Translations under genes and position numbers: made by a program | From: Actinomycetes bacterium | GTDB lineage: Bacteria; Actinomycetota; Actinomycetes; Mycobacteriales; Mycobacteriaceae | Reading direction: 5' to 3' | Assembly: GCA_023416315.1 (NCBI GenBank) | Contig: JAEZIA010000027.1 | Span: 1-21,466 of the forward strand | Length of the DNA stretch: 21,466 nucleotides | Shown: positions 1 to 7,019 of the stretch, in pieces | Position numbering within the stretch: the stretch's first letter is position 1 | Layout: each line of letters opens with the position of its first letter | The notes under the pieces: model-generated | The model's database searches: none | The model's input: the letters and a program-made list of their open reading frames with translations, nothing else | What the model was told of the DNA's origin: nothing

Positions 1-29
1 CGGAAGAAAATTCGACGCGGAGGTCATCG

Positions 30-1391
30 ATGGAGCTGATTTCACCGACCGATTCGATGTTCTTGCTTGCCGAGTCCCGGGAACATCCCATGCACGTCGG
101 CGGTCTGCAACTGTTCGAGCCCCCCGAAGGCCTCGGCCCGGAATTCCTCGGCGAGATCTACAAGGACCTGCTGACCTACTCCGATGTGCAGCCGACGTTC
201 CGCAAGCACCCTGGCGCGCTGTTCGGCGGCATCGCCAATCTGACGTGGTCGTTCGATAAGGACATCGACCTCGAATATCACCTGCGCCGCTCGGCACTGC
301 CCTCGCCGGGGCGCGTTCGCGAACTGCTCGAACTCACCTCACGTCTGCACGGCAACCTGCTGGATCGGCACCGGCCGCTGTGGGAAACGCATCTGGTGGA
401 AGGTCTCAACGACGGGCGTGTCGCCGTCTACACCAAGATCCATCACTCGCTGCTCGACGGCGTCTCGGCGATGAAGCTGACCCGGCGCACAATGTCGTCC
501 GATCCGCAGGACACCGAGATTCGGGCGCCGTGGACCATCGGGCCCCGCGCAGGCAATAAGCAGAAGAAGCGGTCATCCCCGCTCAGTGGCCTGACGCAGG
601 CGGTCGGGTCGTTGGCCGGCCTGGCTCCCTCGGCGCTGACCCTGGCCCGGGCCGCCCTGCTGGAGCAGCAGCTGACCCTGCCGTTCGAAGCGCCCAAAAC
701 GATGTTCAACGTCCCGATCAGCGGAGGGCGCCGCGTTGCTGCGCAGTCCTGGCCGCTCAAACGCATCATCGCGATCAAGGACGCCGCAGGCGTCACCGTC
801 AACGACGTCATCCTGGCGATGTGTGCCGGCGCGCTGCGGGCGTACCTGATCGAGCAGGACGGGCTGCCCGACCGGCCGCTGATCGCGATGGTGCCGGTCA
901 ACCTGCGCGAGGAGGACGACCAGTCCAGCGGCGGTAACCAGGTCGGTGCCATCCTGTGCAACCTGGCCACCGACCTCAGCGACCCGGCCAAGCGCCTCGA
1001 CGCGATCCACGCCTCGATCAGCGGCAACAAGGAGGTGTTCCTGCAGCTGCCGAAGTTCCAGCAGCTGGCGCTGTCGGCGTTCAACATGGCGCCGCTGGCG
1101 TTGACCTTGCTGCCCGCGCTGGCCGCCGCGGCGGCGCCGCCGTTCAACATCGTGATCTCCAACGTGCCCGGCGCGCGTGAGCCGCTGTACTGGCACGGCG
1201 CCCGCCTGGACGGCAACTATCCGCTGTCGATCGCGCTGGACGGCCAGGCGCTCAACATCACGATGTCGAACAACGCCGACAACCTGGACTTCGGTCTGGT
1301 GGGGTGCCGTCGCAGCATTCCGCATCTGCAGCGGTTGCTCACCCACTTGGAGGACTCGCTGGCCGCCCTCGAAAAGGCGGTCGGGGTCTAG
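30..1391 (+). CDS. WS/DGAT-family wax ester synthase / diacylglycerol acyltransferase
   Basis: A 453-residue protein of the actinobacterial WS/DGAT family, which transfers an acyl group from acyl-CoA to a fatty alcohol or diacylglycerol to make wax esters or triacylglycerol, usually at the membrane-lipid droplet interface. Seen directly: the N-terminal PTDSMFLLAE block (residues 6-15), PLWE near 116, the catalytic HHxxxDG motif as HHSLLDG at 138-144, ND at 258-259, the PVNLR block near 289-293 and a C-terminal SNVPG near 377-381. Length is normal for the family. ATG at 30 is preceded by GGAGG (18-22), so this start is good. The gene ends in a hairpin shared with the convergent lpqH gene. Mycobacteria carry many paralogues, so I give no symbol, and substrate preference cannot be read from the sequence. 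Confidence 0.93.
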   Translation: MELISPTDSMFLLAESREHPMHVGGLQLFEPPEGLGPEFLGEIYKDLLTYSDVQPTFRKHPGALFGGIANLTWSFDKDIDLEYHLRRSALPSPGRVRELLELTSRLHGNLLDRHRPLWETHLVEGLNDGRVAVYTKIHHSLLDGVSAMKLTRRTMSSDPQDTEIRAPWTIGPRAGNKQKKRSSPLSGLTQAVGSLAGLAPSALTLARAALLEQQLTLPFEAPKTMFNVPISGGRRVAAQSWPLKRIIAIKDAAGVTVNDVILAMCAGALRAYLIEQDGLPDRPLIAMVPVNLREEDDQSSGGNQVGAILCNLATDLSDPAKRLDAIHASISGNKEVFLQLPKFQQLALSAFNMAPLALTLLPALAAAAAPPFNIVISNVPGAREPLYWHGARLDGNYPLSIALDGQALNITMSNNADNLDFGLVGCRRSIPHLQRLLTHLEDSLAALEKAVGV

Positions 1392-1447
1392 GGCAACGAA
1401 AGCGGCGGCGACCCCTCAGGGCGCCGCCGCTTCGTTTCGGGTTGCCC
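1391..1447. terminator. Bidirectional terminator hairpin between the acyltransferase and lpqH
   Basis: A long imperfect inverted repeat fills the gap between two convergent genes. Outer arms GGGCAAC (1391-1397) and GTTGCCC (1441-1447) are exact complements. Inside, AACGAA-AGCGGCGGCG (1395-1410) pairs with CGCCGCCGCT-TCGTT (1422-1436) with a one-base shift, and ccc/ggg near the tip closes a small loop. There is no U-run, as is common in mycobacteria. It touches the stop codons of both genes. Termination function is inferred from position and structure. Confidence 0.75.
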
Positions 1448-1956
1448 TACGGGCAGGTGACCACGAGCTCGAAGGGCTTGGTGACCGGCTGCATCGGGTT
1501 GGCCATGTCGACGCCCGTCGCAGTGCCGCTGATCTTGTAGGTGTTGCCGTCCTTGGAGGCGGTGGCATTCGCGCCGCCGGGTACACCCGCGGTATAGCCG
1601 AGCGTGACACCGTTGACGTTGCCGAGGCCGACGGACTGCACCGTCGAGGCGTCCTCGGACAGGACCGCGGCGATACCGGTGGTGGCCTCACCGATCGCGA
1701 TGTTGACGTTGCCGCCTGCGGTCGCGCAGACGACCTGACCCTGAACGTCCTGCGGCTGACCGTCGATCGTCACCTTGGTGCTGCCGCCGCTGGCGGCCGC
1801 GGTGGGGGAGGCCGCCGCGCCCGTCGTCGCCGCTGCGGAGGTTGTCGCTGCCGCGCTCGTCGTCGACTCGGTCTTCTTTTCGTCCTTGGAACAACCGGAC
1901 AATCCGGCCACCAAGACGGCGGCACCGGCAACGGTCACCACAAACCCACGTTTCAC
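1447..1956 (-). CDS. lpqH: LpqH-like 19-kDa lipoprotein antigen
   Basis: A 169-residue secreted lipoprotein. Residues 1-21 form a signal peptide (MKRG..., hydrophobic core) ending in the lipobox L-S-G-C with the lipidated cysteine at 22. A Thr/Ala-rich linker follows, with three tandem TT(S/G)AAA units (32-49) and then SPTAAA (50-55). The globular domain carries the LpqH hallmarks GNVNIAIG, GIAAVL, SVGLGNVNGVTLGYT, TGTATGVDMANPM-like text and two cysteines (VVCAT and the C-terminal VTCP). In M. tuberculosis LpqH is a cell-envelope lipoprotein and TLR2 agonist; its physiological job is unsettled. The start is GTG at 1956, with AGGAG just upstream on the minus strand (within 1963-1970). Resemblance to LpqH is strong along the mature domain; whether it is the orthologue or a paralogue needs a tree. 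Confidence 0.93.
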   Translation of the reverse strand: MKRGFVVTVAGAAVLVAGLSGCSKDEKKTESTTSAAATTSAAATTGAAASPTAAASGGSTKVTIDGQPQDVQGQVVCATAGGNVNIAIGEATTGIAAVLSEDASTVQSVGLGNVNGVTLGYTAGVPGGANATASKDGNTYKISGTATGVDMANPMQPVTKPFELVVTCP

Positions 1957-1980
1957 CGATTTCTCCTCATGTCAGGGTGA

Positions 1981-1998
1981 TCCGTCGCCGTTGACGGA
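1981..1998. other. Short inverted repeat in the lpqH leader
   Basis: TCCGTC (1981-1986) and GACGGA (1993-1998) are exact reverse complements around a 6-base loop. The repeat lies about 25 bases upstream of the lpqH GTG, so it would be in the lpqH 5' leader or act as a protein-binding dyad. A function is only inferred; a 6-bp stem can arise by chance in GC-rich DNA. Confidence 0.35.
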
Positions 1999-2128
1999 CC
2001 ATCGAGTGAAGTATGGTGCGCCCCGTTTCGGTGGTGGCAGAAATGAACAAAAAAGTTGCCCGCCAGTGACGTTGGCGCAAATCGTGGTCCGGTGTCGAGC
2101 AAATGCCAGCCCGCACAGGCAAAGTCGG

Positions 2129-2134
2129 TATCTT
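2129..2134 (+). promoter_or_regulatory. Candidate -10 element for a leaderless haloalkane dehalogenase transcript
   Basis: TATCTT fits the mycobacterial TANNNT -10 pattern and ends 7 bases before the ATG at 2142, which is the normal distance from -10 to the transcription start. No Shine-Dalgarno sequence lies upstream of that ATG. Together these suggest that the mRNA begins at or next to the start codon. No clear -35 was seen. The rest of the 185-base divergent region (1957-2141) shows only a run of six or more A (near 2049-2054) and the small inverted repeat. Confidence 0.4.
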
Positions 2135-2141
2135 CACCAGC

Positions 2142-3041
2142 ATGCAGACGTTGCGCACACCGGATGACCGATTCGCCGACCTACCCGATTTCCCTTACTC
2201 GCCACGCTATTCCGAGCTCGACGACGACGAGGGCGGCCGACTCCGGGTGGCATGGATCGAGGCGGGACCTGCGCACGCCGATCCGGTGTTGCTGCTTCAT
2301 GGCGAACCAACCTGGTCGTTTCTGTACCGCAAGATGATTCCGGTCCTCACCGCGGCGGGACATCGGGTCATCTGCCCGGACCTGGTCGGGTTCGGCCGCT
2401 CCGACAAGCCCACCCGCCGCGAAGACCACACCTACGCCCGGCATGTCGAATGGATGCGGGCATTGGCGTTCGACGTCCTTGATCTACGCCGAGTCGCCCT
2501 TTTCGGGCAGGACTGGGGCGGCCTGATCGGGCTGCGCCTGGCCGCCGAGAACCCGGACCGCTTCGCCCACATCGTCGTGGCCAACACCGGCCTGCCGACC
2601 GGTGACTTCAACATGCCCGAGGTGTGGTGGCAGTTCCGCCGGGCGATCCAGGAGTCTCCGAGCATCGACGTGGGTCGGTTCGTCGAGTCGGGCTGTCTGC
2701 GGCCGATGTCGGACGACGTGCGCCGGGCCTACGACGCGCCGTTCCCCGACGACACGTTCTGCGCAGGTCCGCGGGCCATGCCCGGGTTGGTGCCGACCAC
2801 GCCGGACGACCCGGCCGCCGAGGCCAACCGGCGGGCGTGGGCGACCCTGACCGCCAGTTCCACCCCGATGTTGGTCGCGTTCAGCGACGGTGACCCGATC
2901 ACCGGCGCGATGGCGCCGATCTTCCAGCAGATGCCGAGCGCGCAGGGCCGTGAGCATCCGACCGTTCACGGCGCCGGACACTTCATCCAGGAGGACGCCG
3001 GCGAAGAGCTCGCCGGACACATCGTGCGGTTCCTCGGGTGA
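2142..3041 (+). CDS. dhmA: Haloalkane dehalogenase (alpha/beta hydrolase, DhlA-like HLD-I type)
   Basis: A 299-residue alpha/beta hydrolase that should hydrolyse carbon-halogen bonds to an alcohol plus halide in the cytoplasm. Seen: the oxyanion-hole block HGEPTWS at 53-59; the nucleophile elbow FGQDWGG, placing Asp124 as nucleophile with halide-binding Trp125 beside it; SDGDPIT with candidate acid Asp251; and GAGHFIQED with His280. The Asp124-Trp125 pair and the acid placed after the cap domain match the DhlA-type (HLD-I) layout, and mycobacterial DhmA proteins are of this kind. ATG at 2142 was chosen because an upstream in-frame ATG (2103) would add an unconserved 13-residue tail and sits before the likely -10. 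tgt follows after 25 bases. Natural substrates of these enzymes are mostly unknown; epoxide hydrolase is a less likely alternative. Confidence 0.88.
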   Translation: MQTLRTPDDRFADLPDFPYSPRYSELDDDEGGRLRVAWIEAGPAHADPVLLLHGEPTWSFLYRKMIPVLTAAGHRVICPDLVGFGRSDKPTRREDHTYARHVEWMRALAFDVLDLRRVALFGQDWGGLIGLRLAAENPDRFAHIVVANTGLPTGDFNMPEVWWQFRRAIQESPSIDVGRFVESGCLRPMSDDVRRAYDAPFPDDTFCAGPRAMPGLVPTTPDDPAAEANRRAWATLTASSTPMLVAFSDGDPITGAMAPIFQQMPSAQGREHPTVHGAGHFIQEDAGEELAGHIVRFLG

Positions 3042-3066
3042 GGCCCCGCGCTGGTTAGATACCCAC

Positions 3067-4299
3067 GTGCCGTTCTTCACCGTCGACGCCGAGCTGCCCG
3101 GGCGTCGTGGCCGCACCGGAACCATCCACACCCCGCACGGCGACATCCACACCCCCGCGTTCGTCGCGGTCGGTACCAAGGCTTCGGTCAAGGCGGTGCT
3201 GCCCGAGACGATGCGCGAGCTGGGCGCCCAGGCGGTACTGGCCAACGCCTACCACCTCTATCTGCAACCCGGCCCCGACATCGTCGACGAAGCCGGCGGC
3301 CTGGGTGCCTTCATGAACTGGCCGGGCCCGACGTTCACCGACAGCGGCGGTTTTCAGGTGCTGTCGCTGGGGGCCGGGTTCCGCAAGGTGCTGTCGATGG
3401 ACGCCAACCGGGTGCAGGCCGACGACGTCATCGCCGAAGGCAAGCAGCGCCTGGCTCATGTCGACGACGACGGGGTCACGTTCATCTCGCATCTCGACGG
3501 CTCGACGCACCGGTTCACCCCCGAGGTGTCGATGCAGATTCAGCACAAGATCGGCGCCGACATCATCTTCGCCTTCGACGAACTGACGACGTTGGTCAAT
3601 ACCCGTGGCTACCAAGAGGAGTCGGTGGCGCGAACCCAGGCCTGGGCGGTGCGCTGCCTGGCCGAGCACCGCAGGTTGACCGCCGCCCGCCCGGAGCGGC
3701 CGAGTCAGGCGCTGTTCGGCGTGGTGCAGGGTGCGCAGTACGAAGATCTGCGCCGCCAAGCGTCCCGGGATCTGGCGGGCATCGTCGACGCCGACGGGCG
3801 CGGCTTCGACGGCTATGGCATCGGCGGGGCGCTGGAGAAACAGAACCTGGCCACGATCGTCGGCTGGTGCGTCGACGAGCTGCCCGCCGACAAACCGCGC
3901 CATCTGCTCGGCATCAGTGAGCCCGACGACCTGTTCGCCGCGGTGGCTGCCGGTGCCGACACCTTCGACTGTGTGTCGCCGTCGCGGGTGGCCCGCAACG
4001 CCGCCGTCTACTCGCCGACGGGCCGATTCAACATCACCGGAGCGCGCTACCGCCGGGACTTCACCCCGATCGACGCCGACTGCGACTGCTACACCTGCGC
4101 CCACTACACCCGCGCCTACCTGCACCACCTGTTCAAAGCCAAGGAAATTCTGTCGGCCACGCTGTGCACGATCCACAACGAGCGGTTCGTCATCCGGCTG
4201 GTCGACCAGATCCGCGCTTCGATCGGGGCGGGGGACTTCGATGAGCTGCGCGAGCATGTTCTCGGCAACTACTACGGGCATTCGACGCGTGCACAATAG
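3067..4299 (+). CDS. tgt: tRNA-guanine transglycosylase (queuine/preQ1 insertion)
   Basis: A 410-residue TIM-barrel enzyme that swaps guanine 34 in GUN-anticodon tRNAs for a 7-deazaguanine base. Seen: TDSGGFQ with Asp92 (general base in the family), FAFDE with Asp171, FGVVQG with Gln221, the tRNA-attacking Asp301 in FDCVSPSRVARN, and a complete zinc site C339-x-C341-x2-C344...H370 (NERF follows). GTG at 3067 is the only sensible start: it begins the conserved PFFTVDAE text. There is no Shine-Dalgarno sequence. Departures from the usual preQ1-type bacterial enzyme: DEL instead of DEC at 171-173, and GGALEKQ instead of GGLAVGE at 253-259. No queuosine biosynthesis gene is in the window, but gluQ, which acts after queuosine formation, is. 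I am sure of the family and less sure of the base it uses. Confidence 0.95.
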   Translation: MPFFTVDAELPGRRGRTGTIHTPHGDIHTPAFVAVGTKASVKAVLPETMRELGAQAVLANAYHLYLQPGPDIVDEAGGLGAFMNWPGPTFTDSGGFQVLSLGAGFRKVLSMDANRVQADDVIAEGKQRLAHVDDDGVTFISHLDGSTHRFTPEVSMQIQHKIGADIIFAFDELTTLVNTRGYQEESVARTQAWAVRCLAEHRRLTAARPERPSQALFGVVQGAQYEDLRRQASRDLAGIVDADGRGFDGYGIGGALEKQNLATIVGWCVDELPADKPRHLLGISEPDDLFAAVAAGADTFDCVSPSRVARNAAVYSPTGRFNITGARYRRDFTPIDADCDCYTCAHYTRAYLHHLFKAKEILSATLCTIHNERFVIRLVDQIRASIGAGDFDELREHVLGNYYGHSTRAQ

Positions 4300-4310
4300 C
4301 GTGCACAATG
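4287..4310 (+). repeat. 12-bp tandem duplication across the tgt stop codon
   Basis: The 11-mer GCGTGCACAAT occurs at 4287-4297 and again at 4299-4309, a period of 12 with one mismatch at the 12th position. It spans the tgt stop (TAG, 4297-4299) and fills most of the 16-base gap to the P450 start. Each copy contains the palindrome GTGCAC. Confidence 0.85.
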
Positions 4311-4315
4311 AGTAG

Positions 4316-5536
4316 ATGAGTGCTCCCGCCGAGCCGCAAGAACTGCTGCTGAAGCTGCTCGACCCCGCCACCCGGGCCGACCCGTATCCGGTCTACCGGC
4401 AGATCCGCGAGGGCGGGCCGATGCAGATCGCCGAGTCCACGCTGCACGTGCTGTCCCGCTTCGCCGACTGTGACGCGGTGCTGCGCCACCCCGATTCGTG
4501 CAGTGACCGGTTGAAGTCCACCGCCGCGCAGCGCGCCATCGCCGCCGGCGAGCAGCCGCGACCGTTCGGAACGCCCGGCTTCCTGTTTCTCGACCCGCCC
4601 GACCACACCCGGCTGCGCAAATTGGTCAGCAAGGCGTTCTCGCCAAAGGTGGTCAAGGCGCTGGAGCCCGAGATCACCGCTTTGGTCGATGGCCTGCTCG
4701 ACAAGGCCGCGGAGACAACCGAATTCGACGCTATCGAGCAACTCGCGCATCCGCTGCCGGTGGCGGTGATCTGTCGGCTGCTCGGCGTGCCCATCGAAGA
4801 TGAGCCGCAATTCAGCTCGGCCTCAACACTTCTGGCGCAGGGGCTGGACCCCTTCGTCACGTTCACCGGCGAAACGCAGGGTCTCGAAGAGCGGCTGCAG
4901 GCCGGCATGTGGCTGCGCGGCTACCTGCGCGAGCTGCTGGAGCGCCGCCGTGCCGCGCCGGGTGAGGACCTGATGTCCGGACTGATCGCCGTCGAAGAGT
5001 CCGGGGATCAACTCACCGAAGAAGAGATCGTCGCGACCTGCAACCTGCTGTTGATCGCGGGCCACGAGACGACGGTCAACCTGATCGCCAACGCCATCCT
5101 CGCGATGCTGCGACACCGCGAGTACTGGGCGGCGTTGGCTGCCGACCCCGACCGCGCCCCCGCGATCGTCGAAGAGACCTTGCGCTACGACCCGCCGGTG
5201 CAGTTGGTCAGCCGGGTTGCCGGGGCCGACATGGAGATCGGCGAGATCTCGATCCCCAAGGGGGACATCATCATGCCGTTACTCGGTGCGGCGCACCGAG
5301 ATCCGGCAGCCAATGACCGGCCCGACGAGTTCGACCCGACCCGCAGCCCGATCCGTCATCTGGCGTTCGGCCACGGGCCGCACTTCTGCCTCGGCGCGCC
5401 GCTGGCCCGGATGGAGGCGGCCGTGGCGCTGTCCGCGGTGACCAAGCGGTTCCCGGATGCACGGCTGGCGGCCGAGCCGACCTACAAGCCGCACGTTACG
5501 CTGCGCGGGATGGCCCGTTTGGACGTCGCGGTCTGA
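4316..5536 (+). CDS. Cytochrome P450
   Basis: A soluble bacterial class I cytochrome P450 of 406 residues, a haem-thiolate mono-oxygenase that needs a ferredoxin and reductase (neither is in the window). Seen: FLDPPDHTRLRKL at 91-103, the I-helix oxygen-activating AGHETT at 248-253, ExxR as E287-T-L-R290, and the haem-binding loop FGHGPHFCLG (351-360) with the proximal Cys358, followed by APLARMEA. Full length with every core motif present. ATG at 4316 lies 16 bases after tgt, so the two could be cotranscribed; no good Shine-Dalgarno sequence is visible. The 3' end is only one base from the convergent ligase gene. The CYP family and substrate cannot be assigned by eye. Confidence 0.95.
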   Translation: MSAPAEPQELLLKLLDPATRADPYPVYRQIREGGPMQIAESTLHVLSRFADCDAVLRHPDSCSDRLKSTAAQRAIAAGEQPRPFGTPGFLFLDPPDHTRLRKLVSKAFSPKVVKALEPEITALVDGLLDKAAETTEFDAIEQLAHPLPVAVICRLLGVPIEDEPQFSSASTLLAQGLDPFVTFTGETQGLEERLQAGMWLRGYLRELLERRRAAPGEDLMSGLIAVEESGDQLTEEEIVATCNLLLIAGHETTVNLIANAILAMLRHREYWAALAADPDRAPAIVEETLRYDPPVQLVSRVAGADMEIGEISIPKGDIIMPLLGAAHRDPAANDRPDEFDPTRSPIRHLAFGHGPHFCLGAPLARMEAAVALSAVTKRFPDARLAAEPTYKPHVTLRGMARLDVAV

Positions 5537-5537
5537 G

Positions 5538-7004
5538 TTAAGCGAACAGCGCTGCGAGCCGATTGCGGTCGACCGATCCCTTGGCGGTCGACGGGAGCTC
5601 AGCCACCGCTGAAATATGTTCGGGTATCTCGAATTTCGCCAGTCGAGGCGCACAGAACGCCTGCAACGCCGCCTGGTCGAGAGTCGCGCCGGATCGTAGC
5701 ACCACCGCGGCCGCCACCTGTTCGCCGTATTTGTCGTCCGGCACCGGAAACACCGCCGCCTGCACCACGTCGGGATGAGCCAGCAGCGCGTCCTCGACCC
5801 GCTCCGGTGAGATCTTCTCCCCACCCCGGTTGATGATGTTCTTGATCCGTCCCCGAAGTGTCAGCACCCCAGCCTCATTCACCGAACCCAGGTCACCGGT
5901 ACGCAGCCAGCCGTCGGTGAAGGTGGCCGACGTCGCCGCCGGGTCGTTGAGGTAGCCGCGCGCCACCGCCGGGCCCCGAAGCCAGACCTCACCGGTGTCG
6001 GCGATGCGCAGTTCGGCGCCGACGGGTGTGCCGACGCTCAGCAGCCGGGTTTCGGCGTCGGCGGTGGCGGACGCTGCGCAGGCCTGGTGGGTGGCCTCGG
6101 TCATCCCGTACGCCGGCAGCACAGGCGCGTCGAACGCCGCCTCCAGACGTTCTGCCACGGCGGGCGGCAGCGGCGCGCTGCAGCTGCGCAGGAACCGCAA
6201 GCCGGCAGCCGCCGCGGCCCCGTCCGGGGCGACATCCAGCAGCACCTGGTAGATCGTCGGCACGGCGGTGACCCAGGTGGCGCGCACCGCGGCCAGTTCG
6301 TCGAAGAACGTATGCGGCGAAAAGCGGGCCTTCTCAGGCAATCCCAGTGTTCCGGCGCTGGCCAGTGTTGCCAGCAACCCCGCCACCAAGCCGTGACCGT
6401 GGAACATCGGCATCACCGCGACGGTGGCATCGTCGGCCCGCAGCCCGTACGCGGACACCACATTGTTCATCGCCGCCGCCAACCCGGTGTGGGTCCACGG
6501 CACCATCTTCGGCTTGCCGGTTGTGCCGGAGGTGAACATCACCATCGCGTCGTCGGGAGTCAGCCCGATCGAGGCCGGGTCACCACCCTCGGCAGGGCTG
6601 CCGCTGACCGTGCACCGCGACCCGTCGATGCCCAGGGTGATCTCAGGAGCGCCCGCCAACTCTGCGGCGGGCTCGTCAGTCAGCAGCGCTCGCGCGCCCA
6701 GCCGCGCCATACGATCCTGCTGCTCGGTGGCGGGCAGCGCCGGATCGAGCGGAGCCACCACCAGCCCCACCCGGGCGGCACCGAGCAGCCCCACGACGTA
6801 GGCGACGGTGTTGGCGCCGCGCAGCCCGACGACGTCACCGGCGCAGAGCCCGGTGGCCGCCAATTCGGTCGCTGCCTGTTCGATCAGGTCGGCCAGCAAT
6901 CCGTAACTGAGCGAACGGCTTTCGGCGGTGGCGAACAGTGCGACCGCCTCCGGGGCCGTCGCGGCATGGTGTGCGACCATGTCGCCCAACGTCATGACGG
7001 TCAT
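5538..7004 (-). CDS. fadD7: AMP-forming acyl-CoA ligase, probable oxalate-CoA ligase (FadD7-like)
   Basis: A 488-residue ANL-superfamily ligase that activates a carboxylate with ATP and joins it to CoA. Seen: the P-loop FTSGTTGKPK (157-166), MPMFHGHG (198-205), YGMTEA (299-304), GEVWLRG (338-344), WLRTGDLG with Asp371, and GRIKNIINRGGEKISP (385-400). The C-terminal catalytic region reads PSTAKGSVDR: Lys475 sits two positions before the usual GK lysine, where Ser477 is found. It starts 15 bases after oxcA on the same strand, and GAAGGG precedes its ATG. That pairing, and the FadD7/OxcA neighbourhood in M. tuberculosis, point to oxalate as substrate, making oxalyl-CoA for OxcA; plant and yeast oxalyl-CoA synthetases belong to the same superfamily. 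Substrate is inferred from context. A short- or medium-chain acyl-CoA synthetase is the alternative. Confidence 0.85.
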   Translation of the reverse strand: MTVMTLGDMVAHHAATAPEAVALFATAESRSLSYGLLADLIEQAATELAATGLCAGDVVGLRGANTVAYVVGLLGAARVGLVVAPLDPALPATEQQDRMARLGARALLTDEPAAELAGAPEITLGIDGSRCTVSGSPAEGGDPASIGLTPDDAMVMFTSGTTGKPKMVPWTHTGLAAAMNNVVSAYGLRADDATVAVMPMFHGHGLVAGLLATLASAGTLGLPEKARFSPHTFFDELAAVRATWVTAVPTIYQVLLDVAPDGAAAAAGLRFLRSCSAPLPPAVAERLEAAFDAPVLPAYGMTEATHQACAASATADAETRLLSVGTPVGAELRIADTGEVWLRGPAVARGYLNDPAATSATFTDGWLRTGDLGSVNEAGVLTLRGRIKNIINRGGEKISPERVEDALLAHPDVVQAAVFPVPDDKYGEQVAAAVVLRSGATLDQAALQAFCAPRLAKFEIPEHISAVAELPSTAKGSVDRNRLAALFA

Positions 7005-7019
7005 CAGTCGTCCCTTCGC

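Noticed and set aside
2103..2141. Upstream ATG at 2103 as the haloalkane dehalogenase start
   Set aside because: The added 13 residues lack family resemblance, and the likely -10 element lies inside them.
3055..4371. A 438-codon minus-strand frame opposite tgt
   Set aside because: Low-complexity composition and no family resemblance; it mirrors the codon bias of tgt, whose motifs are complete.
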